The translations under genes were made by a program, and so were the position numbers. From positions 1-64,000 of the forward strand of contig NZ_CP023564.1 in the NCBI RefSeq assembly GCF_002407065.1: a stretch of DNA of 64,000 nt, given 5' to 3'. The stretch's first letter is position 1. Every line of letters begins with the position of its first letter. This DNA is from Brachybacterium ginsengisoli. Lineage in GTDB: Bacteria; Actinomycetota; Actinomycetes; Actinomycetales; Dermabacteraceae. This document shows positions 23,706-33,877 of the stretch, in pieces. The notes beneath the pieces are model-generated. The model was given only the letters and a program-made list of their open reading frames with translations, made no database searches and was not told the origin of the DNA.

Positions 23706-26171
23706 ATGGACTCCACCACCCGTCCCGGCGGTCTGCTGATGAACCTGCAGGAGCACGCTGTGGGCGTAGACGCCTCCGCGCTCCGGTGCTCCTGGATCGT
23801 CCCGATGCTGGGCGACGCGCAGCAGCGCAGGTACCGCCTGCAGATCGCCGACGAGCCGACCTGCGCCGACCCGCTCTGGGACTCGGGCAGCGTGCTCTCC
23901 GCGGAATCCGCCGGCGTGCTGATCCAGGACCTGCCGCTGCAGCCCTCGACGCCGTACTGGTGGCGGGTGCAGGTCGACACCTCCGAGCGCGGCGACTGGT
24001 CCCACGTCGCGCCCTTCACGACGGCGCCGTGCCAGTGGCCGGCGACCCCGATCTGGGCCGAGGACGGCGCCGACTGGGCCCTGCTGCGCACCGAGATCGA
24101 CCTGCCCGTGACCCCGATCCGGGCCGCCTTCGTGGAGGCCGTCGGGCTGTCCCCGGAAGGCGGGCCGAGCGAGGACGGGCCCCGCGGAGGTCGCCAGCAC
24201 GTCTACAAGCTCTGGGTGAACGGCCAGGTCATCGGCTTCGGCAGCGTGCGCAGCCAGGACGACCATCCGCGGCTGCACACCCACCACCTCGACGATGCGC
24301 TGCGGCCGGGGCCCAATGCCCTGGCGGTCCTGGCCTGGGCGCAGGAGGGCCGTCAGTTCGCCGCCCGCCTCGTGGGCGTCCTCGAGGACGGCACCCGGAT
24401 CGAGCACCTGACCTCGCCGGAGACCTGGCGCGCACTGCCCGGGAACGGCCTGCTGCCGGGGGAGCGGAGCATCGAGGGGTTCTGGTACCACGCCCCCGCC
24501 GAGGACTGGGACCTGCGCGAGGAGCCCGTCGGCTGGACGGCACGCGGCTTCGACGACGCGGGGTGGGCGGCGGCATCGGCCGCGGCGGCGCTGCCTGCGC
24601 AGCCGTCACCGGCGATCGTGTCGCTCGGGCAGACGGGCGGCGAACGGGCGCGGCTGGAGCCCGTCGGCCCCGGAGCCTGGCGGTTCGACCTGGGCCGGGA
24701 GGTCGTCGGCGGGCTGCACGTGCGCTGCCGGGCGAGCGACGGGGCGCGGCTCGCCGTGCACCTCGGCGAGCAGCGCGAGGCCGACGGACGGGTGATCTCC
24801 ACGATGCCCACCGGGAACGTCTACGAGGAGACGTGGACCCTGCGCGGCGGCGAGCAGGAGATCGAGCACTGGGGCTACCGCGCCTTCCGCCACGGGGAGC
24901 TGCGGGTGCTCTCCGGGTCGGTCGAGGGCCTGGAGGTCACGCCCACGATCCTCAGCAGCGGGACGCACCACACCGGCGCCTTCGCCTCCTCCGGCCCCGA
25001 GCTGGACCGGGTGCACGAGATGTGCCGGTACTCGATCGAGGCCACCGCCCTGGACCTCTATCTCGACACCCCGGCCCGCGAGCGCGGGCCGTACGAGGGC
25101 GACGCCTTCGTCAACCAGCTCTCCCAGTACGCGTGCGAGCGCAGCTACGCGCTGGCCCGGGTCTCGAACCAGTACCTCACGCGTCGGCCCACCTGGCCGG
25201 CCGAGTACCACCTCATGCCGGTGCTCGTGGCCTGGGAGGACTACCTCGCCACCGGGGACGACGCCCAGCTGCGCACCGACCTGGAGCTCTGGCGCGGCGC
25301 CAACCACGACCGACATCTCGGGGCCGACGATCTGCTGCACAAGGACCCCCGCCCCTCCAGCGACTGGGGCGCCGACCTCGTGGACTGGCCGCAGACCTGC
25401 CGCGACGACTACGAGTTCACCGAGGTGAACACCGTGCTGAACGCCTTCCAGACCGCGGCGCACCAGGCGCTCGCCAGGATCTGCGCGGTGCTGGGCCGGG
25501 ACGGCGAGGCGAAGCGCCATGCCGCGCTCGCCGAGCGGATGCGCGCCGCGATCGAGGCGCACCTGGTGCGGGAGGACGGCCTCTACCGCGACGGGCTCGG
25601 CACCGAGCACTCGGCCCAGCACGCGAGCGCGATCCCGGTGGCGCTGGGCCTCGCCCCGGCCTCCCGCCATGACGTGCTCGGCGAGGCGCTGGCCGCCGGC
25701 GGCATGCGGATGAGCGTGTACGGCGCGCAGTTCCTGCTGGACGCGCTGTTCACCCTGGGCCGCGCCGACGAGGCGCATGCGCTGATGACCTCCCGCGGGC
25801 AGCGCGGCTGGCTGCACCTGCTCGATGACCTGGGCGCGAGCATCGTCCCCGAGGCCTGGGACCCCTCGCTCAAGCCCAACATGACCTACTCCCACGCCTG
25901 GGGCACGGCGCCCGTGAACGTCATCGCCCGGCACGTGCTCGGGGTGCGGGCCGTGGCGCCGGGAGCGGCACGGCTCGAGATCACCCCGCAGCCGGGGCCG
26001 CTGACGTGGATGGAGGGCACGGTGCCCACGATCCGCGGCGATGTGCGGGTCCGGTACGACCGGGAGGAGGGCGCGCTCGAGGTGCGGATCCCGGCGAACA
26101 CCACGGCGCGTGTGCGGTGCGGCGACGTGGAGCGGGAGGTCGGGCCCGGGGTGACGCGTCTGGGTCTCTGA
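23706..26171 (+). CDS. Alpha-L-rhamnosidase (GH78)
   Basis: An 821-residue glycosidase that removes terminal alpha-L-rhamnose. An N-terminal Ig/fibronectin-like domain (about 10-105) and beta-sandwich domains precede an alpha/alpha barrel. In the barrel, D-T-P-A-R-E-R-G-P-Y-E-G-D near 450 corresponds to the acidic catalytic loop of GH78, and H-A-W-G near 730 with E-A-W-D shortly before it is the second conserved segment. The C-terminus is a beta-sandwich. No signal peptide is visible, so it probably acts on imported rhamnosides. ATG 23706 follows AAGGAG. It is divergent from the kinase/phosphatase pair under a shared operator. Confidence 0.88.
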   Translation: MDSTTRPGGLLMNLQEHAVGVDASALRCSWIVPMLGDAQQRRYRLQIADEPTCADPLWDSGSVLSAESAGVLIQDLPLQPSTPYWWRVQVDTSERGDWSHVAPFTTAPCQWPATPIWAEDGADWALLRTEIDLPVTPIRAAFVEAVGLSPEGGPSEDGPRGGRQHVYKLWVNGQVIGFGSVRSQDDHPRLHTHHLDDALRPGPNALAVLAWAQEGRQFAARLVGVLEDGTRIEHLTSPETWRALPGNGLLPGERSIEGFWYHAPAEDWDLREEPVGWTARGFDDAGWAAASAAAALPAQPSPAIVSLGQTGGERARLEPVGPGAWRFDLGREVVGGLHVRCRASDGARLAVHLGEQREADGRVISTMPTGNVYEETWTLRGGEQEIEHWGYRAFRHGELRVLSGSVEGLEVTPTILSSGTHHTGAFASSGPELDRVHEMCRYSIEATALDLYLDTPARERGPYEGDAFVNQLSQYACERSYALARVSNQYLTRRPTWPAEYHLMPVLVAWEDYLATGDDAQLRTDLELWRGANHDRHLGADDLLHKDPRPSSDWGADLVDWPQTCRDDYEFTEVNTVLNAFQTAAHQALARICAVLGRDGEAKRHAALAERMRAAIEAHLVREDGLYRDGLGTEHSAQHASAIPVALGLAPASRHDVLGEALAAGGMRMSVYGAQFLLDALFTLGRADEAHALMTSRGQRGWLHLLDDLGASIVPEAWDPSLKPNMTYSHAWGTAPVNVIARHVLGVRAVAPGAARLEITPQPGPLTWMEGTVPTIRGDVRVRYDREEGALEVRIPANTTARVRCGDVEREVGPGVTRLGL

Positions 26172-26230
26172 GAGCGGGCTCGGCGGCCTCGAACCGGCAG
26201 GGGCTCCCGTCTCCCGCTGAGCGCTCGACC

Positions 26231-27418
26231 TCAGGTCGTTCCGGCCGCCGCCGCGAGGCGCAGCAGGTAGCGCTGCTCGGGGAGGCTGCGGGTGGCGTCG
26301 GCCGCGCGGAGGAACGCCTCGCGGGCGGCGTCGTCCCGGCCCAGTCGGGCCAGCAGGTGCCCCTCGACGGCGTCGTGGCGGTGGGTCCGCCCGTCGGCCG
26401 TGGCGAGGAGGTTCAGGCCGGCCTGCGGGCCCTGCACCTCGGCCGTCGCGACGGCGAGGCCGAGCCGCACCGACGGCGTGGGCTCCACCTGCTCGAGCAT
26501 CCGGTACAGCTCCAGGATCTGCGGCCAGTCCGTCGCCTCGCCCGTCGGCGCCTCGGCGTGGACGGCGGCGATGGCCGCCTGCAGCTGGAAGGGGCCGACG
26601 GGCCCCACCGGCAGCACCTCCTCCAGCAGGGAGACTCCCTCCGCGATCAGGGTGGTATCCCACAGCGAGCGGTCCTGCTCCAGCAGCGGCACGATCTCCC
26701 CGGCCCCGTCGCGGCGGGCAGCGGCCCGGGCGTGGGTGAGCAGCAGCAGGGCCAGCAGCCCGGCGCTCTCCGGCTCGTCGGGACCGGCGGCGCGGACCGC
26801 GCGGGCGAGCCGCACCGCGCCCTCGCCGAGCTCGGCGAGGGCGTGCTCCTGGGAGTACATCGAGGCGACGACGTGCCGCACCGCGTGCAGGCGGCGCGGC
26901 AGCTCCTGGGGACGGGGCGGGGCGAAGCGGGCCCCGTGCGCGCGCAGGGTGGCCTTCGCGCGGCTGATCCGCTGCGCCATCGTCGACTCCGGCACGAAGA
27001 AGCACTCGGCGACCTCCGCCGTGCGCAGCCCGGCGACCGCCCGCAGCATCAGCGCGGTCTGCGAGGCGGGGCTCAGCGCCGGATGCGCGCACAGCACGAG
27101 CAGGCCCAGCAGGTCCTCGCCCGCGCTCGTCGGCTCCGGCCCGTCGGCCCCGTGCAGCGGCTCCTCCAGCCGGAACGCCCGCTCCTCCCGTGCCCGACGG
27201 GAGGCGTCCGAGCGCACCGCATCCACGAGGCGGCGGGTCGCGACCGTGCGCAGCCAGGCCCGGGGTTCCTCGGGAAGCCCCTCGCGCGGCCACTGCTCGG
27301 CGGCGGCGAGCAGGGCGAGCTGCACCGCGTCCTCGCAGGCGGCGAGGTTCCCGCTGCGCCGCAGCAGCGCGGCCAGGACGTGCGGCGCCTCGCGGCGCCA
27401 CACGTCCTCGAAGGGCAC
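26231..27418 (-). CDS. ECF42-type sigma factor with C-terminal repeat domain
   Basis: A 395-residue sigma factor. Regions 2 (about 5-75) and 4 (about 125-175) occupy the N-terminal half; the C-terminal 200 residues form a helical, TPR-like extension characteristic of the group. There is no anti-sigma gene; instead it lies seven bases after a DGPF/YCII-like gene, the hallmark partner of ECF42. The extension is thought to control activity. Start is GTG 27418. Targets usually include its own operon, but I could not identify a matching promoter. Confidence 0.9.
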   Translation of the reverse strand: MPFEDVWRREAPHVLAALLRRSGNLAACEDAVQLALLAAAEQWPREGLPEEPRAWLRTVATRRLVDAVRSDASRRAREERAFRLEEPLHGADGPEPTSAGEDLLGLLVLCAHPALSPASQTALMLRAVAGLRTAEVAECFFVPESTMAQRISRAKATLRAHGARFAPPRPQELPRRLHAVRHVVASMYSQEHALAELGEGAVRLARAVRAAGPDEPESAGLLALLLLTHARAAARRDGAGEIVPLLEQDRSLWDTTLIAEGVSLLEEVLPVGPVGPFQLQAAIAAVHAEAPTGEATDWPQILELYRMLEQVEPTPSVRLGLAVATAEVQGPQAGLNLLATADGRTHRHDAVEGHLLARLGRDDAAREAFLRAADATRSLPEQRYLLRLAAAAGTT

Positions 27419-27425
27419 GCCCGGC

Positions 27426-27818
27426 TCAGGATTCGTCGGGACCCTCGCTCATCACGGGGCGGAGCTCCACCGTCTCGCCGCGCGCCCCGAACAGGGCCGC
27501 GATCTCCTCGGCGCGCTCCTGGGTCTCGGTGTCCACGAGGAAGAACCCGGCCAGGTGCTCGCGGCCCTCGGCGTAGGGGCCGTCGACCACGATCTTCTGA
27601 TCGCCCTTCCAGCGGAACAGCCGCGAGGCGGTGGGGGAGGCGAGCGCCTCGGCGTGGACCAGCTCGCCGCGGTCGATGACCTCGGCGAAGCCCTCGTCGA
27701 ACGCACGATTGCCGGCCTCGCGCTCCTCGGCGGGGAGGGCCTGGTGCTCCGGGAGGTAATCGGGCGTGGGGTGGCCCCACGGCTGCGGATTCGAGTGGAT
27801 CAGGATGACGTACTTCAT
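27426..27818 (-). CDS. YCII/DGPF-domain protein
   Basis: A 130-residue protein of the YciI-like/DGPF family, usually encoded beside ECF42 sigma factors. The signature V-V-D-G-P-Y near 81-86 is a D-G-P-(F/Y) variant, and the fold resembles dimeric ferredoxin-like proteins. It may sense a small molecule for the sigma factor, which is inferred from recurrent linkage. GAGGAG precedes ATG 27818. The 183 bases to the divergent VOC gene hold an inverted CCGGCGGG...CCGCCGGGG fold but no promoter I am sure of. Confidence 0.9.
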   Translation of the reverse strand: MKYVILIHSNPQPWGHPTPDYLPEHQALPAEEREAGNRAFDEGFAEVIDRGELVHAEALASPTASRLFRWKGDQKIVVDGPYAEGREHLAGFFLVDTETQERAEEIAALFGARGETVELRPVMSEGPDES

Positions 27819-28001
27819 GGTCGCTCCTCAGCGGTTCGGCAGTGGCGGCGGGGTGCCTCCATGACGTGGTCGGAGCTGCGGCCCGGTTCTCGACATGGGT
27901 GTGGACAGGATCTGCCCACGTGCGTGAGGATGGGTCGCAGCATGCGCCCGAGAGTAGGCCCCGGCGGGCTCCGCCGGGGAGGTTCGGGCGAGGAGGCTCC
28001 G

Positions 28002-28412
28002 ATGACGTACCCCGTGCTCAGCTGCACCGCGCTCGACGCCCGCGACCCGCGAGCCCTCGCGGAGTTCTACCGCGAGCTGCTGGGCCTGCACTACCGCCCC
28101 GGTGACGAGGTCCCGCCGCCGCCGGCGCCCGACGACACCGACTGGATCGTGCTGCTCGACGCGGAGGAGCACCGGGTCCTCGCCGTGCAGGGAAAGCCGG
28201 AACTCCGTCCCTCCACTTGGCCGAGCGAGGAGATCCCCATGCAGCTGCACATGGACTTCCGGGTGCCCGACGCCGCCGAGCTCGAGACCCAGCGCGCGCG
28301 GGCCGAGGCCCTCGGGGCCACGCCGCTCATGGACCGCAGCCACGACCCCGACGAGCCGCTCCACGTGATGGGCGACCCCGAAGGCCACCCGTTCTGCCTG
28401 CTGGTGGGCTGA
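28002..28412 (+). CDS. VOC-superfamily protein
   Basis: A 136-residue glyoxalase-fold protein. Two beta-alpha-beta-beta-beta repeats are visible: S-C-T-A-L-D-A-R-D-P-R-A-L-A-E-F-Y near the start, and H-M-D-F-R-V-P-D then G-H-P-F-C-L-L at the end, the last being the typical closing strand. The family includes dioxygenases and antibiotic-binding proteins; function is not predictable here. AGGAGG lies five bases before ATG 28002. The following CoA-binding gene is 28 bases downstream. Confidence 0.88.
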   Translation: MTYPVLSCTALDARDPRALAEFYRELLGLHYRPGDEVPPPPAPDDTDWIVLLDAEEHRVLAVQGKPELRPSTWPSEEIPMQLHMDFRVPDAAELETQRARAEALGATPLMDRSHDPDEPLHVMGDPEGHPFCLLVG

Positions 28413-28440
28413 CCAGCCCGCCCCTGAGGAAAGGTCTGCC

Positions 28441-28905
28441 ATGACCGACCCCGCACAGATCCTCGCCGCCGCCCATCACGTGCTGCTGCACAACTGGCCC
28501 TCCACCGATGTGCCCCACACCCTCGCCCGCGCAGGGTTCGCCGTGACCGTCTTCGGCGGTCCCGCTCCGGACGACGTCTCGGAGACGGAGCTGGTCGACG
28601 GGGAGATCGTCGACCGCCGGACCGGGGTGAGGCCGGAATCGGCCGACATCCTGTACGTCTATCCCTGGCCCGGCTTCGAGCTCGAGCGGGATCTGCCGGG
28701 CGTGGCCCGCACCGCCCGCGAGCTCGGCGCCGGGACGCTCTGGTTCCAGTCCGCGCTCGCCGCGGACGGCTCGCAGGACGACCACGGCACCTGGGTGCCC
28801 GAGGACGAGGCTGCGCGGATCGACGAGATCGCCGACGCGGAGGGTCTGGCCGTGGTCCCGGAGGCCTACATCGCCGACGTCGCGCGCGGGCTCGCGCCGG
28901 GACAG

Positions 28906-28911
<6 letters not shown>
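28441..28911 (+). CDS. CoA-binding (YccU-like) domain protein
   Basis: A 156-residue protein resembling CoA_binding_2. The Rossmann-type order is visible: A-G-F-A-V-T-V-F-G-G near 31-40, A-D-I-L-Y-V-Y near 68, and G-A-G-T-L-W-F-Q-S-A near 98, equivalent to the G-A-x-x-x-W-x-Q motif of the family. The usual N-terminal glycine-rich strand is weakly kept. Role unknown. GAGGAAAGG precedes the ATG. It probably shares a transcript with the VOC gene. Confidence 0.7.
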
Positions 28912-30663
<1,752 letters not shown>

Positions 30664-30670
<7 letters not shown>

Positions 30671-30681
30671 CCGGTCACCAG
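30664..30681. terminator. 18-bp perfect palindrome holding two stop codons
   Basis: CTGGTGACCGGTCACCAG contains the nupC TGA (30668-30670) and the opposite gene's stop (30675-30677), four bases apart. As RNA it can form a tight hairpin in either direction. Confidence 0.45.
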
Positions 30682-31616
30682 GCGTAGGCCTCCGGGGCCG
30701 CGCCGCCGGGGCCGGGGAAGATCTGGTCGATCGCGGCGAGGTCCTCGTCGGTGAAGGTGATGTCGAAGGCGCCGAGCGCTGAGTCCAGCTGTTCCATGGT
30801 GCGGGGGCCGATGATCGGGCCGAGAACCCCGGGCCGGTGCAGCAGCCAGGCCAGCGCCGCCTGACCGGGCGCGAGGTCGCGCCCGGTGCAGAACGCCTCC
30901 CACTGCGTCAGCTGCTCGGTGGGCTCGGCGCTGCCGCGGCGCACGCCGTCGCTCGAGCGGCCGCCCAGCTTCCCGCCGGCCAGCGGCGACCACGGGATCA
31001 CGCCCATCCCGTAGTGCTCGGCCGCGGGCAGCACCTCGAGCTCGATCTCGCGCGACAGCAGGTTGTACAGCGACTGCTCGGAGACCAGGCCCAGGGAGTG
31101 GCGGGCACGGGCGGACTCGTTGGCCTGCGCGAGGTGCCAGCCGGCGAAGTTCGAGGAGCCGACGTAGCTGACCTTCCCCTGCGCGACCAGCAGGTCCATC
31201 GCCTGCCAGATCTCCTCCCAGGGCGCGGAGCGGTCCACGTGGTGCATCTGGTAGAGGTCGATGTGGTCGGTCTGCAGGCGGCGCAGCGAGGCATCGACCG
31301 CGCGGCGGATGTTCAGGGCGGAGAGCCCGCGGTCGTTCGCGCCGGGCCCCATCTCGCCGTACACCTTCGTGGCCAGCACGATCTGATCGCGCGTGCCGGT
31401 GCGGGCCAGCCAGCGGCCCACGATCTCCTCGGTGCGGCCCTTCTTCCCTTCCCCGCCGTACACGTTCGCGGTGTCGAAGAAGGTCACGCCCTGCTCGAGA
31501 GCGTGGTCCATGATCGCGAAGGCGTCCTCCTCCGCGGTGTGAGGGCCGAAGTTCATGGTGCCGAGGACGAGCCGGGAGACGGTCGCTCCGGTGCGTCCGA
31601 GCTGAGCATGCTGCAT
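30675..31616 (-). CDS. Aldo/keto reductase
   Basis: A 313-residue NADPH-dependent oxidoreductase with a TIM barrel. The tetrad is intact: Asp48 and Tyr53 in F-F-D-T-A-N-V-Y, Lys84 in A-T-K-V-Y, and His125 or His126 in Q-M-H-H-V-D. The C-terminal cofactor loop reads G-P-R-T-M-E-Q-L. It resembles the general-stress/YhdN-like branch; the substrate is unknown. GAGGAG precedes ATG 31616. The next gene upstream is 95 bases away on the same strand. Confidence 0.92.
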   Translation of the reverse strand: MQHAQLGRTGATVSRLVLGTMNFGPHTAEEDAFAIMDHALEQGVTFFDTANVYGGEGKKGRTEEIVGRWLARTGTRDQIVLATKVYGEMGPGANDRGLSALNIRRAVDASLRRLQTDHIDLYQMHHVDRSAPWEEIWQAMDLLVAQGKVSYVGSSNFAGWHLAQANESARARHSLGLVSEQSLYNLLSREIELEVLPAAEHYGMGVIPWSPLAGGKLGGRSSDGVRRGSAEPTEQLTQWEAFCTGRDLAPGQAALAWLLHRPGVLGPIIGPRTMEQLDSALGAFDITFTDEDLAAIDQIFPGPGGAAPEAYAW

Positions 31617-31711
31617 GGGGTGCGCTCCTCGCGTCGCGGCGGCCGGGATCAGGAGATCGCGGTCCGCCGCGGGAAAGCGTACGTCCGGCGAGGGGCGGTG
31701 ACCAGAGGTTC

Positions 31712-32476
31712 TCAGCGCCAGGCCTTCGTGACCTCCGCGAGGTGGTCGGCGAGGGCGGCCTGGAGCAGCGGCCCGTAGCTGACGCGACGCACGCCCAGCT
31801 CGGTGAGCCGGGCGAGGTCGAGGCCGTCCGGGATCGCGCCGTTCACCGGATGGGCGGTGACGTTCAGCGGAGTGCTGACGGCGGCGAGCAGGGCCTCGAG
31901 CGTTGCCACGTCCGGCACGCCGACGGGGTACAGCGAGTCGGCACCGGCCTTCTCGAGCAGGGTCAGGCGGGTGATCGCCTCGGCCAGGCGGTCCGGGATC
32001 TCCTCGTCGGTTGAGAACACGTCGGTGCGTCCGTTGATGACCAGGTGCACCCCGGCCGCGTCGGCCCCGCGACGGATCCCGGCGATGTAGTCGGCGTGCT
32101 CCTCGGCACCGCGCAGCCGGCCCTCGGAGTGGACGGTGTCCTCGATGTTGAGGCCCACCGCGCCGGCCTCGAGCACGCGCCCGGCGAGCTCCGCCGGATC
32201 GGCGCCGTAGCCGGACTCCATGTCGGCGGAGACCGGGACCTCCACGGAGGCCGTGATCCGGGCGATGCCCTCGAGCGCCTGGTCCAGGCTCATGCCCTCG
32301 CCGTCGGCGGCTCCCACGGCGTTGGCCAGCGGATGGCTGCCGATGGTCAGCGCCTCGAAGCCGGCGGAGACCGCGGCCTGGGCGGACCAGACGTCCCACA
32401 CGGTGGGCAGCACCACCGGGGTCGAACGATGGTGGAGGGCGAGAAGGGATTCGGCGCGTTCGCTCAGTGAGGTCAT
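31712..32476 (-). CDS. Isocitrate lyase/PEP mutase family protein
   Basis: A 254-residue TIM-barrel enzyme of the PEP mutase/isocitrate lyase superfamily. The metal motif A-D-M-E-S-G-Y-G near 83 replaces the usual D-x-D/E, I-E-D-T near 110 is the second acidic strand, and N-G-R-T-D-V-F near 140 the third. The lyase-specific K-K-C-G-H motif is absent, so it is likelier an oxaloacetase/2-methylisocitrate-lyase-like or unassigned C-C bond enzyme. No clear Shine-Dalgarno precedes ATG 32476. Confidence 0.85.
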   Translation of the reverse strand: MTSLSERAESLLALHHRSTPVVLPTVWDVWSAQAAVSAGFEALTIGSHPLANAVGAADGEGMSLDQALEGIARITASVEVPVSADMESGYGADPAELAGRVLEAGAVGLNIEDTVHSEGRLRGAEEHADYIAGIRRGADAAGVHLVINGRTDVFSTDEEIPDRLAEAITRLTLLEKAGADSLYPVGVPDVATLEALLAAVSTPLNVTAHPVNGAIPDGLDLARLTELGVRRVSYGPLLQAALADHLAEVTKAWR

Positions 32477-32528
32477 GAGGCCATCACACTCGCGTTCCCC
32501 GGGGCGGTCAAGGGGTGCGGGGCCGTGG

Positions 32529-33827
32529 TCAGAGCCGCTGCGGCGGGTCGAACAGTGCGAGCTCCTCGGGCGTCGGCCGCTCGAAGGCGGCGCGATAGCC
32601 GGCGAGGTGCTCGCGGGTGAGCGGCGGATCCTCCGCGCCACGGGCGCTGATGCGTCGCCAGAGCTCCTCGTCCTCGGCATCGAGGACGATCAGCTCGACG
32701 CGGGCGCCGAGGGCCCGGGCGTCCTCGCGCAGGCGGTCGCGCTCGCCCCGCCCCCAGGTGCCCCATTCGATGACCACGTCCGCTCGCTGCTCGAGCAGCT
32801 CCTGGCCGATCTGCCACTGCAGCTGCTCGATGCGCTCGCGCAGGCCCTCGTCCCACAGGGAGACGCCGAGCCGGGCCATCCAGTCGTCGGGGCTGAGGCG
32901 CATCGCGCCCGTGGCCTCGACGATCGCGTCCGCGGCGGAGGTCTTCCCGCTGCCGGGGAGGCCGCACACGATCGTCAGCGTGGGCTGCGTGGACCGCCGG
33001 GGCCGAGCTCGCAGCGCCCGCACCTGGTCGAGCCAGCCGATGCCCAGCAGCTCGCCGTCCGGCAGGGAGTCCTCGCGGTCCCAGCGCCAGGTCGTCGCGA
33101 TCGCGCGGGACAGGATCCGGCAGTCCGCGAGCAGCTCGGCGTCCACTCCCGGATAGTGCTCGGCGACCTGCGCCGGGGCATGCGCGAGATCGAACTCGAC
33201 CGGGCCGGAGCAGCAGGTCTCGAGGTCGATGAACAGCGGTCCGCCCGGGGTGTCCAGGAGGTTGCCCGGATGCGGCTCGCCGTGGAGGGGCTGCTGGGTA
33301 CCGCTGCGGCTGATCCTGCCGCCGAGCTCGCGCAGGGCGTCGCGCAGGGCGGCGCGGTCCGGGTCGGTCAGGCGCGGGGTGCGCTCGGGGTCCTCGAGGA
33401 GGTCGAGGGCGGAGGTGACGCGGTGGGAGAACGGGGGGACCTCGAGCTGGGCCTCGCGCATCGCGGCGTGGAGGCGCACGAAGGCGTCGGCGTACTCCTC
33501 GGGCGGCAGCTCCGGGCGCGGGTTCGACGGGAGGTGGCTCCACAGGGTGATCTCGAATCCGTCCCGGAGGTGCACCTGCGGCGGGACGCGCGGATCGAGC
33601 GGGCCGACGGGGGCTCCGGCTTCCAGCAGCCTCAGCGCCCGGTCGACCTCGACCTGCGACCCGCCCAGCTCCGCAGGCCCGATGCGGGCGACGAGGTCGC
33701 AGGGCAGCAGACGCGCGGTGAGCCGGTTGGAGTCGTGGAGGTCGACGACCTCGTCGGCCGCGAGCCCGAAGGAGCGCACGAGGTCGGCGGCGGCGAGTCG
33801 GGCGCGGGCGGCCGCAGCGGGATGCAT
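32529..33827 (-). CDS. Fusion of an APH-type kinase and a P-loop kinase
   Basis: A 432-residue two-domain protein. Residues about 1-265 resemble aminoglycoside/choline phosphotransferases, with the catalytic loop H-G-E-P-H-P-G-N near 178 and metal motif F-I-D-L-E near 196. Residues about 280-432 are a zeta-toxin-like P-loop kinase with Walker A G-L-P-G-S-G-K-T near 286 and E-W-G-T-W-G-R near 345. The second domain resembles the free-standing protein at 60564. TACTGT ends six bases before ATG 33827, implying leaderless translation. Two kinase domains in one chain suggest antibiotic or metabolite modification; the substrate is unknown. Confidence 0.85.
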   Translation of the reverse strand: MHPAAAARARLAAADLVRSFGLAADEVVDLHDSNRLTARLLPCDLVARIGPAELGGSQVEVDRALRLLEAGAPVGPLDPRVPPQVHLRDGFEITLWSHLPSNPRPELPPEEYADAFVRLHAAMREAQLEVPPFSHRVTSALDLLEDPERTPRLTDPDRAALRDALRELGGRISRSGTQQPLHGEPHPGNLLDTPGGPLFIDLETCCSGPVEFDLAHAPAQVAEHYPGVDAELLADCRILSRAIATTWRWDREDSLPDGELLGIGWLDQVRALRARPRRSTQPTLTIVCGLPGSGKTSAADAIVEATGAMRLSPDDWMARLGVSLWDEGLRERIEQLQWQIGQELLEQRADVVIEWGTWGRGERDRLREDARALGARVELIVLDAEDEELWRRISARGAEDPPLTREHLAGYRAAFERPTPEELALFDPPQRL

Positions 33828-33877
33828 CGTTCGACAGTAGGGCCGCAATGGTGTCCCGACAATCGAATTCGCGGCGG

